NCBI RefSeq assembly: GCF_017114985.1
Contig: NZ_JABXKP010000026.1
Span: forward strand, 87,346-151,345
Origin: Nostoc sp. JL33
Lineage (GTDB): Bacteria; Cyanobacteriota; Cyanobacteriia; Cyanobacteriales; Nostocaceae
Reading direction: 5' to 3'
Length of the DNA stretch: 64,000 bases
Within the stretch, counting starts at the first letter, position 1; each line of letters opens with the position of its first letter. Below are positions 52,447 to 62,207 of this stretch, in pieces. The notes beneath the pieces were generated by a model. The model saw only the letters and a program-made list of their open reading frames with translations, did not search any database and was not told the origin of the DNA. The translations under genes and the position numbers were made by a program.

Positions 52447-52620
52447 GAATTGAGTGGGGAGTGGGGAGTGGGGAGAAAGTTTACTTAATATATATAGGAC
52501 TATTATTTGATTTTTGAACAAATTAAGTACTAATTGAAAAGGCTTATTCCCTACTCCCTACTCCCTATTCCCTACTCCCAGCCTAAGCAAGTCAGTTCAA
52601 TAATCAAAGCGGATTACTAT

Positions 52621-53727
52621 ATGAAAAGAATTTTTGCTCAATGTGTGAAAGAAATAGCCCAATTTCGCCGCGATCGCCTGACGTTGGCACTAGCATTTTT
52701 ATTACCATTTATCACCCTATTAATTTTTGGTTTCGCTATTAGATTAGAAAGTAAAAATATTCCCCTAATAGTACAAGATTTCAACCGCACAAACCTAAGT
52801 AGCAGCTATATTGAACGATTGTATGCCACTAATCAATTTGTGCCTAAACAATGGTCTGGTGGCAATCCCACACGCGATGCAATAGATAAAGGAATCGCCA
52901 AAGCGGCTGTAATTATTCCGCCGGAATTTAGCCGCGATATTCAAGCAGGAAGAAGTACAAATGTGCAAGTATTAATTGATGCAACTGATGTTAACAATGC
53001 CCGTGTAATTAAAAATAGTATTCAGAGAGTCACAAACTTTTTCATGCAAGAGCATGGACTGATACCTGCTACTAATAGTATTACAGCACGAATGCGTTTA
53101 TGGTTTAATCCTGGTAGATTAGAATCGCTGTATATTGTACCAGGAACTTACGGCGTTGTACTGTGGATTTTTCCTTCATTGCTGTCTGCGATCGCAATGG
53201 TACGGGAAAAAGAAAAAGGTACAATTTTACAAGTTTACACTTCTAATATTAGTGCCACTGAACTATTACTTGGTAAAGGATTAGCATACGTATTAATTGC
53301 TATCGCCGAGGCATTAATAGTTATGATATTAGGCTCAATCATTTTCCATCTTGGCATAGTTGGCAACCCCATAACATTACTACTTGGCACATTACTATTC
53401 CTGACAGATAGCGTTCTTTTCGGGTTACTTTTAGGAGTCCGTAGCAGTAACCAAAATGCTGCTGTACAAGGCGTTTCCCTCGTAGGGTTTATCACATCCT
53501 TATTACTCTCAGGTTTTATTTATCCCCTCAACAATATTCCTTTCCCCTTATCACTACTACCTAACGTAATTCCGGCGCGTTATTACATTGATATCACTCG
53601 TGATGCCTTCGTGCGCGGTACAGGATTTGCCGGAGTTTGGTTTGATTTACTGATGCTTGCAGCTTTGGGATTAGTGTTTTTCAATGTATCACGCCGAGTT
53701 TTAAGTCGAATGCAATTACCAAATTAA
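52621..53727 (+). CDS. ABC-2 type transporter permease
   Basis: KRIFAQCVKEIAQFRRDRLTLALAFLLPFITLLIFGFAIR; IVPGTYGVVLWIFPSLLSAIAMVREKEKGTILQVY. Confidence 0.88.
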   Translation: MKRIFAQCVKEIAQFRRDRLTLALAFLLPFITLLIFGFAIRLESKNIPLIVQDFNRTNLSSSYIERLYATNQFVPKQWSGGNPTRDAIDKGIAKAAVIIPPEFSRDIQAGRSTNVQVLIDATDVNNARVIKNSIQRVTNFFMQEHGLIPATNSITARMRLWFNPGRLESLYIVPGTYGVVLWIFPSLLSAIAMVREKEKGTILQVYTSNISATELLLGKGLAYVLIAIAEALIVMILGSIIFHLGIVGNPITLLLGTLLFLTDSVLFGLLLGVRSSNQNAAVQGVSLVGFITSLLLSGFIYPLNNIPFPLSLLPNVIPARYYIDITRDAFVRGTGFAGVWFDLLMLAALGLVFFNVSRRVLSRMQLPN

Positions 53728-53774
53728 CCTCTCTGTGTTCTCTGCGCCTCTGCGGTTCGTTAAACAGTAAAATT

Positions 53775-54896
53775 ATGAAACTTATTCAGCGACTATTTGA
53801 TAGTCCATTCTGGGCATTAGTGCGGAAAGAAATTAATCAAATTCTCCGCAATAAGCAATTAATTGTTTTGTTAATTATCCCGCCGACAGTCCAATTATTA
53901 CTGTATGGCTTTATCCTGAATCCTGATGTTCATAACTTACGATTAGGTGTTATCGACTATGCCAACGTCAGCGCCAGTCGAGAGTTAGTTTCAGCCATGA
54001 CATCAAATCAAATTTTCACTTTAGAATCTGTACCAAACAGTGAAAAAGTATTGAGTCGTCAGGTAGAAGAAGGAAAGCTAGATGTCGGAGTAATAATTCC
54101 TCCCGAATTTCCGCGTCAACTGGCACAAAAATCCGCAGAAATCCAAGTATTTATCGATGCTGTAAATGCTAATACAGCCGGGATTGCGGGAAATTATATG
54201 AATCAAATTATCCAGCAATATAATCTGCAATTAACCCAAGGTAAAGCAAGCCCCCCAGTCTCACCTCAAGTTGTATTTCTTTACAATCCCGGACTGACGA
54301 GTAGTTGGTTTTTTGTACCAGGAGTTATGGGTTTAGTTTTAACATTAATTGGCACATTAGTATCAGCAATTACTGTTGTCCGGGAAAAAGATACGGGAAC
54401 TTTAGAACAATTATTAATGACTCCGGCTGCTAACTGGCAAATATTACTATCGAAAATAGTCCCTTTAGCATTTTTATTAATGGGAGATGTCTTATTAGCT
54501 ATCACTTTAGCAACAGTAATATTTCATGTACCATTTCGAGGTAATTTTCTGCTATTTTTTGCCCTATCAAGTATGTATGTATTTGTCGGGATTAGCCTGG
54601 GAATTATGTTAGCAACTGTGAGTAGTTCCCAACAACAGGTAGTCCTGACATCTTTCTTTATTAATTTACCAATGGTACAAACTTCTGGGGCGATCGCACC
54701 GATTGAAGCTATGCCTCCCTTCTTTCAAGTCCTATCCTTACTGAATCCCCTGCGCCATTATATTGCGATCGTTCGAGGTATTTTGCTCAAAGGCGTTGGT
54801 TTAGATGTACTGTGGATGAATGTTTTAGTTTTAGTTGCCTTTGCTGTTGTGTTATTAACTATTAGTATTAGTAAGTTTCGCAGTCAGTTAAGCTAA
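53775..54896 (+). CDS. ABC-2 type transporter permease
   Basis: LVRKEINQILRNKQLIVLLIIPPTVQLLLYGFIL; VVREKDTGTLEQLLMTPAANWQILLSKIVP. Confidence 0.9.
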   Translation: MKLIQRLFDSPFWALVRKEINQILRNKQLIVLLIIPPTVQLLLYGFILNPDVHNLRLGVIDYANVSASRELVSAMTSNQIFTLESVPNSEKVLSRQVEEGKLDVGVIIPPEFPRQLAQKSAEIQVFIDAVNANTAGIAGNYMNQIIQQYNLQLTQGKASPPVSPQVVFLYNPGLTSSWFFVPGVMGLVLTLIGTLVSAITVVREKDTGTLEQLLMTPAANWQILLSKIVPLAFLLMGDVLLAITLATVIFHVPFRGNFLLFFALSSMYVFVGISLGIMLATVSSSQQQVVLTSFFINLPMVQTSGAIAPIEAMPPFFQVLSLLNPLRHYIAIVRGILLKGVGLDVLWMNVLVLVAFAVVLLTISISKFRSQLS

Positions 54897-54939
54897 AGTA
54901 ACAAAAAAGCCCTGCTGAGAGGGCAAGTTCTTTATATAT

Positions 54940-55010
54940 GTTCTCCAGCAAGTGGAGACACCCAATTTAAAACACTTGAACTACACCGCGATATGTTTCC
55001 ATTGAATTTA
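54940..55010 (-). CRISPR. Degenerate CRISPR fragment: 5'-truncated repeat, 35-bp spacer-like segment, 3'-truncated repeat
   Basis: GTTCTCCAGCAAGTGGAGAC (54940-54959) and GTTTCCATTGAATTTA (54995-55010) match the two halves of the 36-bp repeat at 55886/55966. Confidence 0.75.
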
Positions 55011-55122
55011 GGACTTACGCAAAACTACACGCGGTAGCGGCAATTCATATAGCTTTAGTTTCCCGCAGGGTATTGCCCCTACCTAAAAATCATTCTTTTC
55101 AGCTATTGTTTGCGTAAGTTCT
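55010..55122. mobile_element. MITE-like element abutting the truncated CRISPR repeat
   Basis: Terminal inverted repeats AGGACTTACGCAAA ... TTTGCGTAAGTTCT. Confidence 0.65.
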
Positions 55123-55282
55123 GCAATTAACAAACTTCAGTGGGTTTAAGTCCCCGGCTACAAGAGAAGCCGTAAGTTTTGTGGCTCTTGTCTTTATCTC
55201 CGTTACAAAACTGTACTTCCAACTTCCGACTTCTTTAACTTAGAATGATTTAAAGGTCGGCTGTTTTTGCAAGGGAGCCAAA

Positions 55283-55885
55283 ATGGCATATAACGAATTT
55301 ACACTTGGCAAGGTAAAGAGTGCTTTTGGCATTTCTACTCGTGAGGGCGATCGTTTTTTACCACAGATAGAGCCAATTAGCCCTAGTTCCAACTTACAAG
55401 AATCACTCAATGAAAACCTCCCTTTGGCAGTAGCAACAGGCAATGAGAAAGCCCGTTCTGAGTTAATAATTAGCCCTGTACTGGTAGAGGTTCGTCGCAT
55501 ATTAGAACGCAAAATCAGCCTTTTCTCTGGTCAAGATTTTACAGTAGATGCAACAGTTGGATTAAATGGCCGATGCGATTTTTTAATTAGCCGTTCTCCT
55601 GAATTACTAGAAATTGAAGCGCCTACGGTAGTAATTGTAGAGGCGAAAAGAGGTGATTTAAATGCTGGAATAGGCCAATGCATTGCTGAAATGGTGGCCG
55701 CCCAGCGATTTAATGAATTCAAGGGAAATCCCACATCAGCCATGTATGGGAGCATCACAAACGGAACCCAGTGGCGATTCCTCAAGTTAGTAGAACAAAT
55801 AGTAGAAATCGACTTGACGGATTACCCACTACCTCCAATAGATCAGATACTAGGTTTTTTAGTATGGATGGTGCAGAATGCTTAA
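55283..55885 (+). CDS. Hypothetical protein, possible PD-(D/E)XK nuclease-like fold
   Basis: GRCDFLISRSPELLEIEAPTVVIVEAKRGDLNAGIGQCIAEMVAAQRFNE has a D...(E)xK-type arrangement; stop codon directly abuts a CRISPR repeat. Confidence 0.6.
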   Translation: MAYNEFTLGKVKSAFGISTREGDRFLPQIEPISPSSNLQESLNENLPLAVATGNEKARSELIISPVLVEVRRILERKISLFSGQDFTVDATVGLNGRCDFLISRSPELLEIEAPTVVIVEAKRGDLNAGIGQCIAEMVAAQRFNEFKGNPTSAMYGSITNGTQWRFLKLVEQIVEIDLTDYPLPPIDQILGFLVWMVQNA

Positions 55886-56001
55886 GTTTCCATCCAATTA
55901 GTTTCTCCAGCGAGTGGAGACTTACTTTACCTTTCTACCAATCCTTAAAAGTAGATACCTTTGTTGTTTCCATTCAATTAGTTTCTCCAGCGAGTGGAGA
56001 C
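55886..56001 (-). CRISPR. Minimal CRISPR array: two 36-bp repeats, one 44-bp spacer
   Basis: GTTTCCATCCAATTAGTTTCTCCAGCGAGTGGAGAC (55886-55921) and GTTTCCATTCAATTAGTTTCTCCAGCGAGTGGAGAC (55966-56001), one mismatch. Confidence 0.9.
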
Positions 56002-56186
56002 TCCCCGATTTTAAACCCTTATCTAGCCAAGAGTCTAGAGGCAGTTTGCGAGGGGATGAGAATTTGAGACAGCAAAATCAAAAACATCGGTCAAAAAAAT
56101 CCTTGAAACCCTTACAAGACAAGGCGGCGAGGGGGTCAACGATACAATCAGCATTTCAGCGATTTCCAGACCCCCTCGCAACCAAT

Positions 56187-56354
56187 CTAAATAATTAGCG
56201 AACCTGGAAATTCTGTAACAGGTGGGCCCACACCCCAACATTCCACCTGTTCTAAAGTATGGCCTGAGAGAGGGTAAAACCGCAGACTATCTTCAGCCAA
56301 CTTGACTGTTTTTTTGAGTCGGCGACGCAGTTCCTTGTATTTATCAGCAGGCTT
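56187..56354 (-). pseudogene. cas2: Truncated cas2 (C-terminal part only)
   Basis: Minus-strand frame reads KPADKYKELRRRLKKTVKLAEDSLRFYPLSGHTLEQVECWGVGPPVTEFPGSLII*, resembling the C-terminal half of cyanobacterial Cas2; no start codon, 5' part replaced by a TTTTTAAGGGGGACTAAGGGGGATC repeat. Confidence 0.8.
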
Positions 56355-56464
56355 CCCTCTTTTTAAGGGGGACTAAGGGGGATCATTAAGTACTGTGTAC
56401 CTTAACCGAACCGTATTGGCTTTACTATCTCAATATGCAACTCCTCTTCAGGATGTTTAAGTAA

Positions 56465-57259
56465 TTACTGATTGTGACTGTATTGAGATGATCTCACAGG
56501 TGCATGTTCCAGCAGACAGTAGGGGCGACTATAGCTTAGTGGTGACTCTAAAGCGTGCCCAAGCAAAAACTCTAGGTTGGTCATTACCTTCTCAGTTTCG
56601 CCATCATACACGATCTGACCTTGACTGAGAACAACAGTGCGATCGCACAAATCCAAAGCTAAATCTAAATCGTGGGTTGCAATCAGTTGCGTCAGAGGTA
56701 AGCTTTGCAGCAACTCAATGAATTGACGACGAGAACGGGGATCTAATTGAGCTGAGGGTTCATCAAATACTAATATCTGTGGGTTCATTGCCAAAACTCC
56801 CGCGATCGCAATCCGTTTCTTTTCACCTCCAGATAAATTATCCGTATACCGTTGCCCATACCATTGGGGATCAATATCAACTGCTGCCATCGCTTGTAGA
56901 ACTCGCTCTTCTAATTCCTCACCTTGTAAACCCAGATTCATCGGCCCAAAAGCAACATCTTCCCAAACTGTTGGCATAAATAACTGATTATCTGGATTCT
57001 GGAATACCAACCCGACAAAATTCCGAATGTTTCGCAAATTCTCAACAGTTAAAGCACATTCTCCAATCGTGATCTGTCCCGACTGAGGCATAAGAATTCC
57101 ATTGAGATGTAACAGCAACGTAGATTTTCCTGAACCATTGGCTCCAATTAATGCGACTCGCTCAGTTGCTTTGATAGACAAATTAATCTCCCTCAAAGCT
57201 TGAGTCCCATCAGGGTAGGTATAGCTAAGATTTTGAATTGATATTGGATTATGATGCAT
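56465..57259 (-). CDS. cbiO: Energy-coupling factor ABC transporter ATP-binding protein (CbiO/NikO-like)
   Basis: MHHNPISIQNLSYTYPDGTQALREINLSI, GANGSGKSTLLLHLNG, LSGGEKKRIAIAGVLAMNPQILVFDEPSAQLD. Confidence 0.88.
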   Translation of the reverse strand: MHHNPISIQNLSYTYPDGTQALREINLSIKATERVALIGANGSGKSTLLLHLNGILMPQSGQITIGECALTVENLRNIRNFVGLVFQNPDNQLFMPTVWEDVAFGPMNLGLQGEELEERVLQAMAAVDIDPQWYGQRYTDNLSGGEKKRIAIAGVLAMNPQILVFDEPSAQLDPRSRRQFIELLQSLPLTQLIATHDLDLALDLCDRTVVLSQGQIVYDGETEKVMTNLEFLLGHALESPLSYSRPYCLLEHAPVRSSQYSHNQ

Positions 57260-57279
57260 TAAGACAACGTAAAAAAATG

Positions 57280-58059
57280 TTATTTCCGCCAGTAAATAGC
57301 CTGACCAAACAGCGCCCAAATTATAGTTATACTCAAAGCCACAACGTCAGATCGTCCCCCTGAGGAAACTTTTTCCATCATTGGTGGTACTCCTTGATAA
57401 CCCCGTGATAGCATCGCCTGATAAACCACATTTCCCCGGTCATAAGTGCGAATAAACAGCGCTCCAATCATATTGCCAAAAATTAAACGGATAGAGCGGT
57501 TGTTAGTCATCAGGTTTCGGGACTCGGCTGCTCGACGCATAGCGTTAAACTCGCCAATTAACACGCTGATGTAGCGATACATAGATGCCAGAATTGCTAC
57601 CAATAGTGGTGGAGTTCTCAGTTGCAGCAGGGCGTGAAGCAGTGCCGTTACCGAAGTTGTTAAAGTCAGTAAGTTCAGTATCAACAGTGATAGTAATGCC
57701 TTAATCGTCACACTACCCAAGATAGTTAGCCCGACTGTCGTAATCTGTAATGGCCCCCAAGACCATAACACCTCGCCGCCACCCCGAAACAAAGTACCCA
57801 GGAGAACGACACCAATAAATGTAAATTCTACTGCCAACCGTTTCGCTAGTACTAGTAGGGTGACTCGACTCAGTAATATCAGACTAAAGAGAGCTAATCC
57901 ATAAAAAGCCCAAGTCCACCAATGCCCATCTGGCGTTAGGACAATGGCAAACACGAACAACAATGTACACAGTATCCGGGTACGGGGAGCGAGTTTGTGC
58001 CAGGGAGTAGCTTGTTTGCTATCGACATCCAGCACAAATGCCCCAACGTGTAGCAGCAT
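57280..58059 (-). CDS. cbiQ: Energy-coupling factor ABC transporter transmembrane protein (CbiQ-like)
   Basis: WHKLAPRTRILCTLLFVFAIVLTP and YISVLIGEFNAMRRAAESRN...LFIRTYDRGNVVYQAMLSRGYQG. Confidence 0.88.
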   Translation of the reverse strand: MLLHVGAFVLDVDSKQATPWHKLAPRTRILCTLLFVFAIVLTPDGHWWTWAFYGLALFSLILLSRVTLLVLAKRLAVEFTFIGVVLLGTLFRGGGEVLWSWGPLQITTVGLTILGSVTIKALLSLLILNLLTLTTSVTALLHALLQLRTPPLLVAILASMYRYISVLIGEFNAMRRAAESRNLMTNNRSIRLIFGNMIGALFIRTYDRGNVVYQAMLSRGYQGVPPMMEKVSSGGRSDVVALSITIIWALFGQAIYWRK

Positions 58060-58081
58060 TCAGTTAAGTTCCTATCTGTAT

Positions 58082-58462
58082 TTAATCTGGAGCATCTGAG
58101 TCTGAATAAGCATCATCCTCTGTGGAAGGTGAAGTAGATCCACGCACAACTAATTTGCCAATACCCCAAGCTAAACCAAAAGTTACTAAAGTTCCCACTA
58201 AGCCAGCCAATGGTGTGGCGATCGCAGATGGTACACCTCTGAGAGCATACTGATCAAAAATGCTGTAAAAGGGTAATTTCTGAGCGGGTTTCTGTTCTAA
58301 TTCTTTGCTGTCAAACTTCAGGTCTTTTGAGACTCTATTTAGTCCATCTGGATTTTTGCTAGCCAGTGGCGAAAGGAAAATTGCAATCAGCAGAGCAATA
58401 CCTAAGCCAGCGATGACAAAAGCCCGGTTGCGCGATTGCGAGAGGTTGCTACTCATAAGCAT
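58082..58462 (-). CDS. PDGLE domain protein (CbiN-like ECF component)
   Basis: ALLIAIFLSPLASKNPDGLNRVSKDLKF...SIFDQYALRGVPSAIATPLAGLVGTLVTFGLAWGIGKL. Confidence 0.8.
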   Translation of the reverse strand: MLMSSNLSQSRNRAFVIAGLGIALLIAIFLSPLASKNPDGLNRVSKDLKFDSKELEQKPAQKLPFYSIFDQYALRGVPSAIATPLAGLVGTLVTFGLAWGIGKLVVRGSTSPSTEDDAYSDSDAPD

Positions 58463-58487
58463 TCAGTCGTGATTCCATAAATACGTT

Positions 58488-59168
58488 TTAATACCGGGAG
58501 ATGGGACGAGACGCAGATGATTTAGTCTGACGGGGCGGATCATAAAATAAGTCTGGTCGAGTCCGCCAAATAAAACTCAGTGCTGCTACAGTAATCAGCG
58601 CCTCGCCAATGCCAATTACGACGTGCCAAGAAGCCATAGCTGTCAAAGCCACCGCTAGAGGAATCGTTCCCGACAAAGCAAGTTCTAAGGCACACACAAC
58701 TGAAGCTACCACCACGCTTGTCCAAGCTGCGATCGCTGCCCCAATTACCACTCCTCGCAAGGTATCGCGCCCTGTAGCAAATCTAACTGTGCGATAGAGA
58801 TAATAACCGCCAAATGTACCGATTAATCCCATGTTAAAGATATTCGCTCCTAATACCGTCAGTCCACCATCCTGAAACAGAACACCCTGCACGATGAACA
58901 CACTCACCATCACTAGTGATCCAGCCCACGGCCCTAATAAAGCTCCGGCTAGGGTTCCGCCCAAAAGGTGTCCAGAAGTGCCGCCAGGAATCGGAAAATT
59001 TATCATTTGTGCTGCAAAGATAAATGCTGCACAAACCCCCATTAAAGGTACAGCTCGTTCTTGGTATTCTGCCTGCGATCGCTTAATCGCTACTGCAATT
59101 AAACCGATGGCAATTATCCAGGTGACAAGGATAACGGGTAACTTCAAGAAGCCATCTGGAATATGCAT
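58488..59168 (-). CDS. cbiM: CbiM-like metal ECF transporter substrate component
   Basis: MHIPDGFLKLPVILVTWIIAIGLIAVA; FIFAAQMINFPIPGGTSGHLLGGTLAGALLGPWAG. Confidence 0.9.
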   Translation of the reverse strand: MHIPDGFLKLPVILVTWIIAIGLIAVAIKRSQAEYQERAVPLMGVCAAFIFAAQMINFPIPGGTSGHLLGGTLAGALLGPWAGSLVMVSVFIVQGVLFQDGGLTVLGANIFNMGLIGTFGGYYLYRTVRFATGRDTLRGVVIGAAIAAWTSVVVASVVCALELALSGTIPLAVALTAMASWHVVIGIGEALITVAALSFIWRTRPDLFYDPPRQTKSSASRPISRY

Positions 59169-59699
59169 AGCCAAGTGCGGCTGTATTATCCAGTGCAGCC
59201 AGCCGAAGGACGAAATATCCCTGAACGCTACTGTGTTCATATTTAAGTGTCCTTTCCAGCCAAATTATTTAAGGGTTTAGTTTCTCAGTAGACCATGTAT
59301 TCTCTAAAAATTTCAATCCGGTAGGGGGGCATAAAAAGTTTAAACAGCTATTTGGACTCCAAAACCGCATTTTCACACCTTGGGAGGAGTTTACGGACTG
59401 ATAACAATTCAAACATTCAAAAATAAATAAAAAATACTTACTGATTGTGTTGTGGGGTGGGCGACACGAGCGCCTTTGGCTATGGGCGGGCGAGACGCCC
59501 ACCTCACAAGTAAGCTGAAAAACATCTAAATTGCATAACCTAATTAAACCTAACTCTTGTGGGGTGGGCCGGAAAGCCCGCCCTAATGGGAGCAAGTTAA
59601 ATGTGGAACAGCTTAGTAGTAATTTATTTGTTGGAAATCCCTGGCTTGCCGTAGGCAAAATGTCTTTAATGCAAGAATGGGTGAATTTTGAATTGTGTT

Positions 59700-61121
59700 T
59701 CACAACCCCATGACTGTGCGATAATGTGCTTCAATTTGCGCGACGGTTTCAGACTTACGCTTTGTCTCCCATTGACTGCGGTTAAATAATTCTTGCCGCA
59801 AATCGTTAACATTAATTGTGGTAACTTTGCCATCAGCAACAATTTGCTTACCATTTACCCAAGCACTATTAACAACATTCGTGGGACGACCTAAGACTAA
59901 TAAGCCAATCGGATCTGTACGGGGTAATAATGATAAATTGGTCAGGTCATAAAGTACCAAATCTGCTTGTTTGCCCACGGTTAATGAACCGAGCTTATCT
60001 GCTATATTCAGTCCTTTTGCACCTCCCAAAGATGCCATTTCTACTGCTTGTCGGGGTGTAATCCAGTGTTGATAATCTGAGTCTGTAACATTATGTAAGA
60101 TAGAACCAATTTTGATGGCTTCTAGTAAATCTTGCGAGTCATTACTTGAAGCACCATCACAACCAAAAGTTACATTTACTCCAGCTTGGCGATATTTTAA
60201 AATAGGGGCGATGCCACTACCTAAACGCAGATTACTTAGGGGATTATGAACAACTGTAGATTCACTTTCGGCGAGAATGGCGATATCAGCATCATTTAAC
60301 CAAACACAATGGGCTAGAGAAGTGCGATCGCTCAAAAACCCGATTCTTTTCAAATGTTCTACAGCAGTACAACCGTACTTTTGTTGGGCGAGTTTTTCCT
60401 GTGCTTTGGTTTCGAGTAAATGGGAGTGACGACAAAGATTATAGCGATCGCTTAACTGGATACATCCTTCAAATAAAGCATCAGTACACAATTGTATCCC
60501 TGTTGGTGCAACTAAAATATTTACACCCTCATCTGGACGATGAAACTGTCTCACCGCCTCTTCGATGATTTCCAATGTTGCCGCTCTTGTGCGAAAATAA
60601 GGTTCATGGGTTTGGGCTGATTCCCCAGATGGCATACCTGCGGTGAGGGATTCATCTTGAATTAAGGGGGCGATAAAGGCACAAATTCCCACTTCTCTGT
60701 AAGCGCGAGTTGCAATGGCGATCGTTTCTAACTCAAGTCCGGGAATTAACACCAGATGATCTACTACACTCGTCCCACCAGAAAGTAGGGTTTCCACCGC
60801 AGTACCCAAAGCGCTCAAATAAACCTGTTCGGGATCGAGGGGGGCAAAATCATACAGTTCCGCCAACCATAATTCTAAAGGGAAAACTGACATGATCCCT
60901 CGTTGCCACATCTCTGAGGAGTGGGTGTGGGCGTTGAAAAATCCAGGTAGCAGTAGCTTATTTTTACCATCGATCGCAGTGCCGATTACTTCTAGATTAG
61001 GGGCAATGGCTGCGATGCCTCCGGCGAGCTTCGCTAACGCACCATTTACAATCTGTACATCTACCGTTGCATAATCATCACGGACGGCAATCAAAACATT
61101 CTGGATGGTGAAATCTAGCAT
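59700..61121 (-). CDS. Amidohydrolase family protein (SAH/MTA deaminase-, chlorohydrolase-like)
   Basis: LLLPGFFNAHTHSSEMWQRGI, SLAHCVWLNDADIAILAESESTVVHNPLSNLRLGSGIAPI, VTFGCDGASSNDSQDL. Confidence 0.85.
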   Translation of the reverse strand: MLDFTIQNVLIAVRDDYATVDVQIVNGALAKLAGGIAAIAPNLEVIGTAIDGKNKLLLPGFFNAHTHSSEMWQRGIMSVFPLELWLAELYDFAPLDPEQVYLSALGTAVETLLSGGTSVVDHLVLIPGLELETIAIATRAYREVGICAFIAPLIQDESLTAGMPSGESAQTHEPYFRTRAATLEIIEEAVRQFHRPDEGVNILVAPTGIQLCTDALFEGCIQLSDRYNLCRHSHLLETKAQEKLAQQKYGCTAVEHLKRIGFLSDRTSLAHCVWLNDADIAILAESESTVVHNPLSNLRLGSGIAPILKYRQAGVNVTFGCDGASSNDSQDLLEAIKIGSILHNVTDSDYQHWITPRQAVEMASLGGAKGLNIADKLGSLTVGKQADLVLYDLTNLSLLPRTDPIGLLVLGRPTNVVNSAWVNGKQIVADGKVTTINVNDLRQELFNRSQWETKRKSETVAQIEAHYRTVMGL

Positions 61122-61201
61122 ATTTAACCTTGATTAAGTAATTGTATTCTCGACTGAATTCAAGTTACAAAATAGAAAATGGTGTTGGGTATTGCGATTT
61201 T

Positions 61202-61981
61202 ATGAATTTACCATTACGGACATTGGGAGTTGCACCAAATGCGTGGACAGTGAATGATGCGATCGCAGATATCACTCGTCTTCAAAAGACCCCACAACCC
61301 GTTATTTTATCAACAGAAACTAAAACCCTGCGCCTAGACTTGGCAAAAACTGCTATCCTCGTCATTGATATGCAAAACGACTTCTGTCACCCTGATGGCT
61401 GGTTAGCGCATATCGGCGTGGACGTAAGTCCGGCGCGTCAGCCTATTGAACCTTTGAACAACTTACTTCCAGAACTGCGTGAGGTTGGTGTTCCAGTCAT
61501 TTGGGTAAATTGGGGAAATCGTCCCGACTTGCTCAATATTAGTGCTGGTTCGCGCCACGTCTATAATCCTACAGGGGAGGGTGTAGGATTGGGCGATCCA
61601 CTGCCAAGCAATGGTGCTAGAGTACTCATGGCAGGTAGTTGGGCAGCAGCAGTAGTAGACGGACTAGAACAGATTCCCGAAGATATTCGTGTGGATAAAT
61701 ACCGCATGAGTGGGTTTTGGGATACGCCCTTAGATAGTATCTTGCGAAATCTCGGAAGGACTACATTATTTTTTGCTGGTGTTAATGCTGATCAATGTGT
61801 GCTAACCACCTTATGTGATGCCAACTTCTTAGGATATGACTGCGTATTAGTTAAAGACTGTACCGCTACCACTTCTCCTGAATATTGTTGGCTGGCGACA
61901 TTGTACAATGTCAAACAATGCTTCGGTTTTGTCACTGACTCGCAAGAGATTTTAATAGCGCTGCAAAAGAGTGAGGAGTGA
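61202..61981 (+). CDS. Cysteine hydrolase family protein (isochorismatase-like)
   Basis: TAILVIDMQNDFCHPDGWLAHIGVD and TTLFFAGVNADQCVLTTLCDANFLGYDCVLVKDCTAT. Confidence 0.88.
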   Translation: MNLPLRTLGVAPNAWTVNDAIADITRLQKTPQPVILSTETKTLRLDLAKTAILVIDMQNDFCHPDGWLAHIGVDVSPARQPIEPLNNLLPELREVGVPVIWVNWGNRPDLLNISAGSRHVYNPTGEGVGLGDPLPSNGARVLMAGSWAAAVVDGLEQIPEDIRVDKYRMSGFWDTPLDSILRNLGRTTLFFAGVNADQCVLTTLCDANFLGYDCVLVKDCTATTSPEYCWLATLYNVKQCFGFVTDSQEILIALQKSEE

Positions 61982-62207
61982 ATCAATTGTGGATTTTGGA
62001 TTTTAGATTTTAGATTGATCCCATGCATGAATGCTCTTTCTTCGCTCAATAATTTTAGATTTTTTCTCGCGTTTAAATTCGCTTGCTCTCAGACAATTTT
62101 GAATTATTCAATCCAAAATCAAAAATTTAAAATCTAAAATTCTGTGATTCAAGACTTGGATTTTAGGAACTTTCATACCCATCGATAACTTCAGAGGGAA
62201 TAAATAA

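Noticed and set aside
55531-55785. 84-aa minus-strand ORF opposite the possible nuclease gene
   Set aside because: Antisense shadow ORF with no recognisable motif.
55771-56241. Small ORFs at 55771-56067, 55914-56198 and 56035-56241
   Set aside because: They run through CRISPR repeats, the leader-like region and the cas2 remnant in the wrong frames.
56465-57319. CbiO start at 57319
   Set aside because: The region upstream of MHHNPISIQNL overlaps cbiQ and lacks ATPase homology; 57259 is the better start.
59169-59450. Cobalamin riboswitch upstream of cbiM
   Set aside because: I looked for a GCCACTG-type B12-box element on the minus strand and did not see one; the transporter's metal remains undetermined from sequence.
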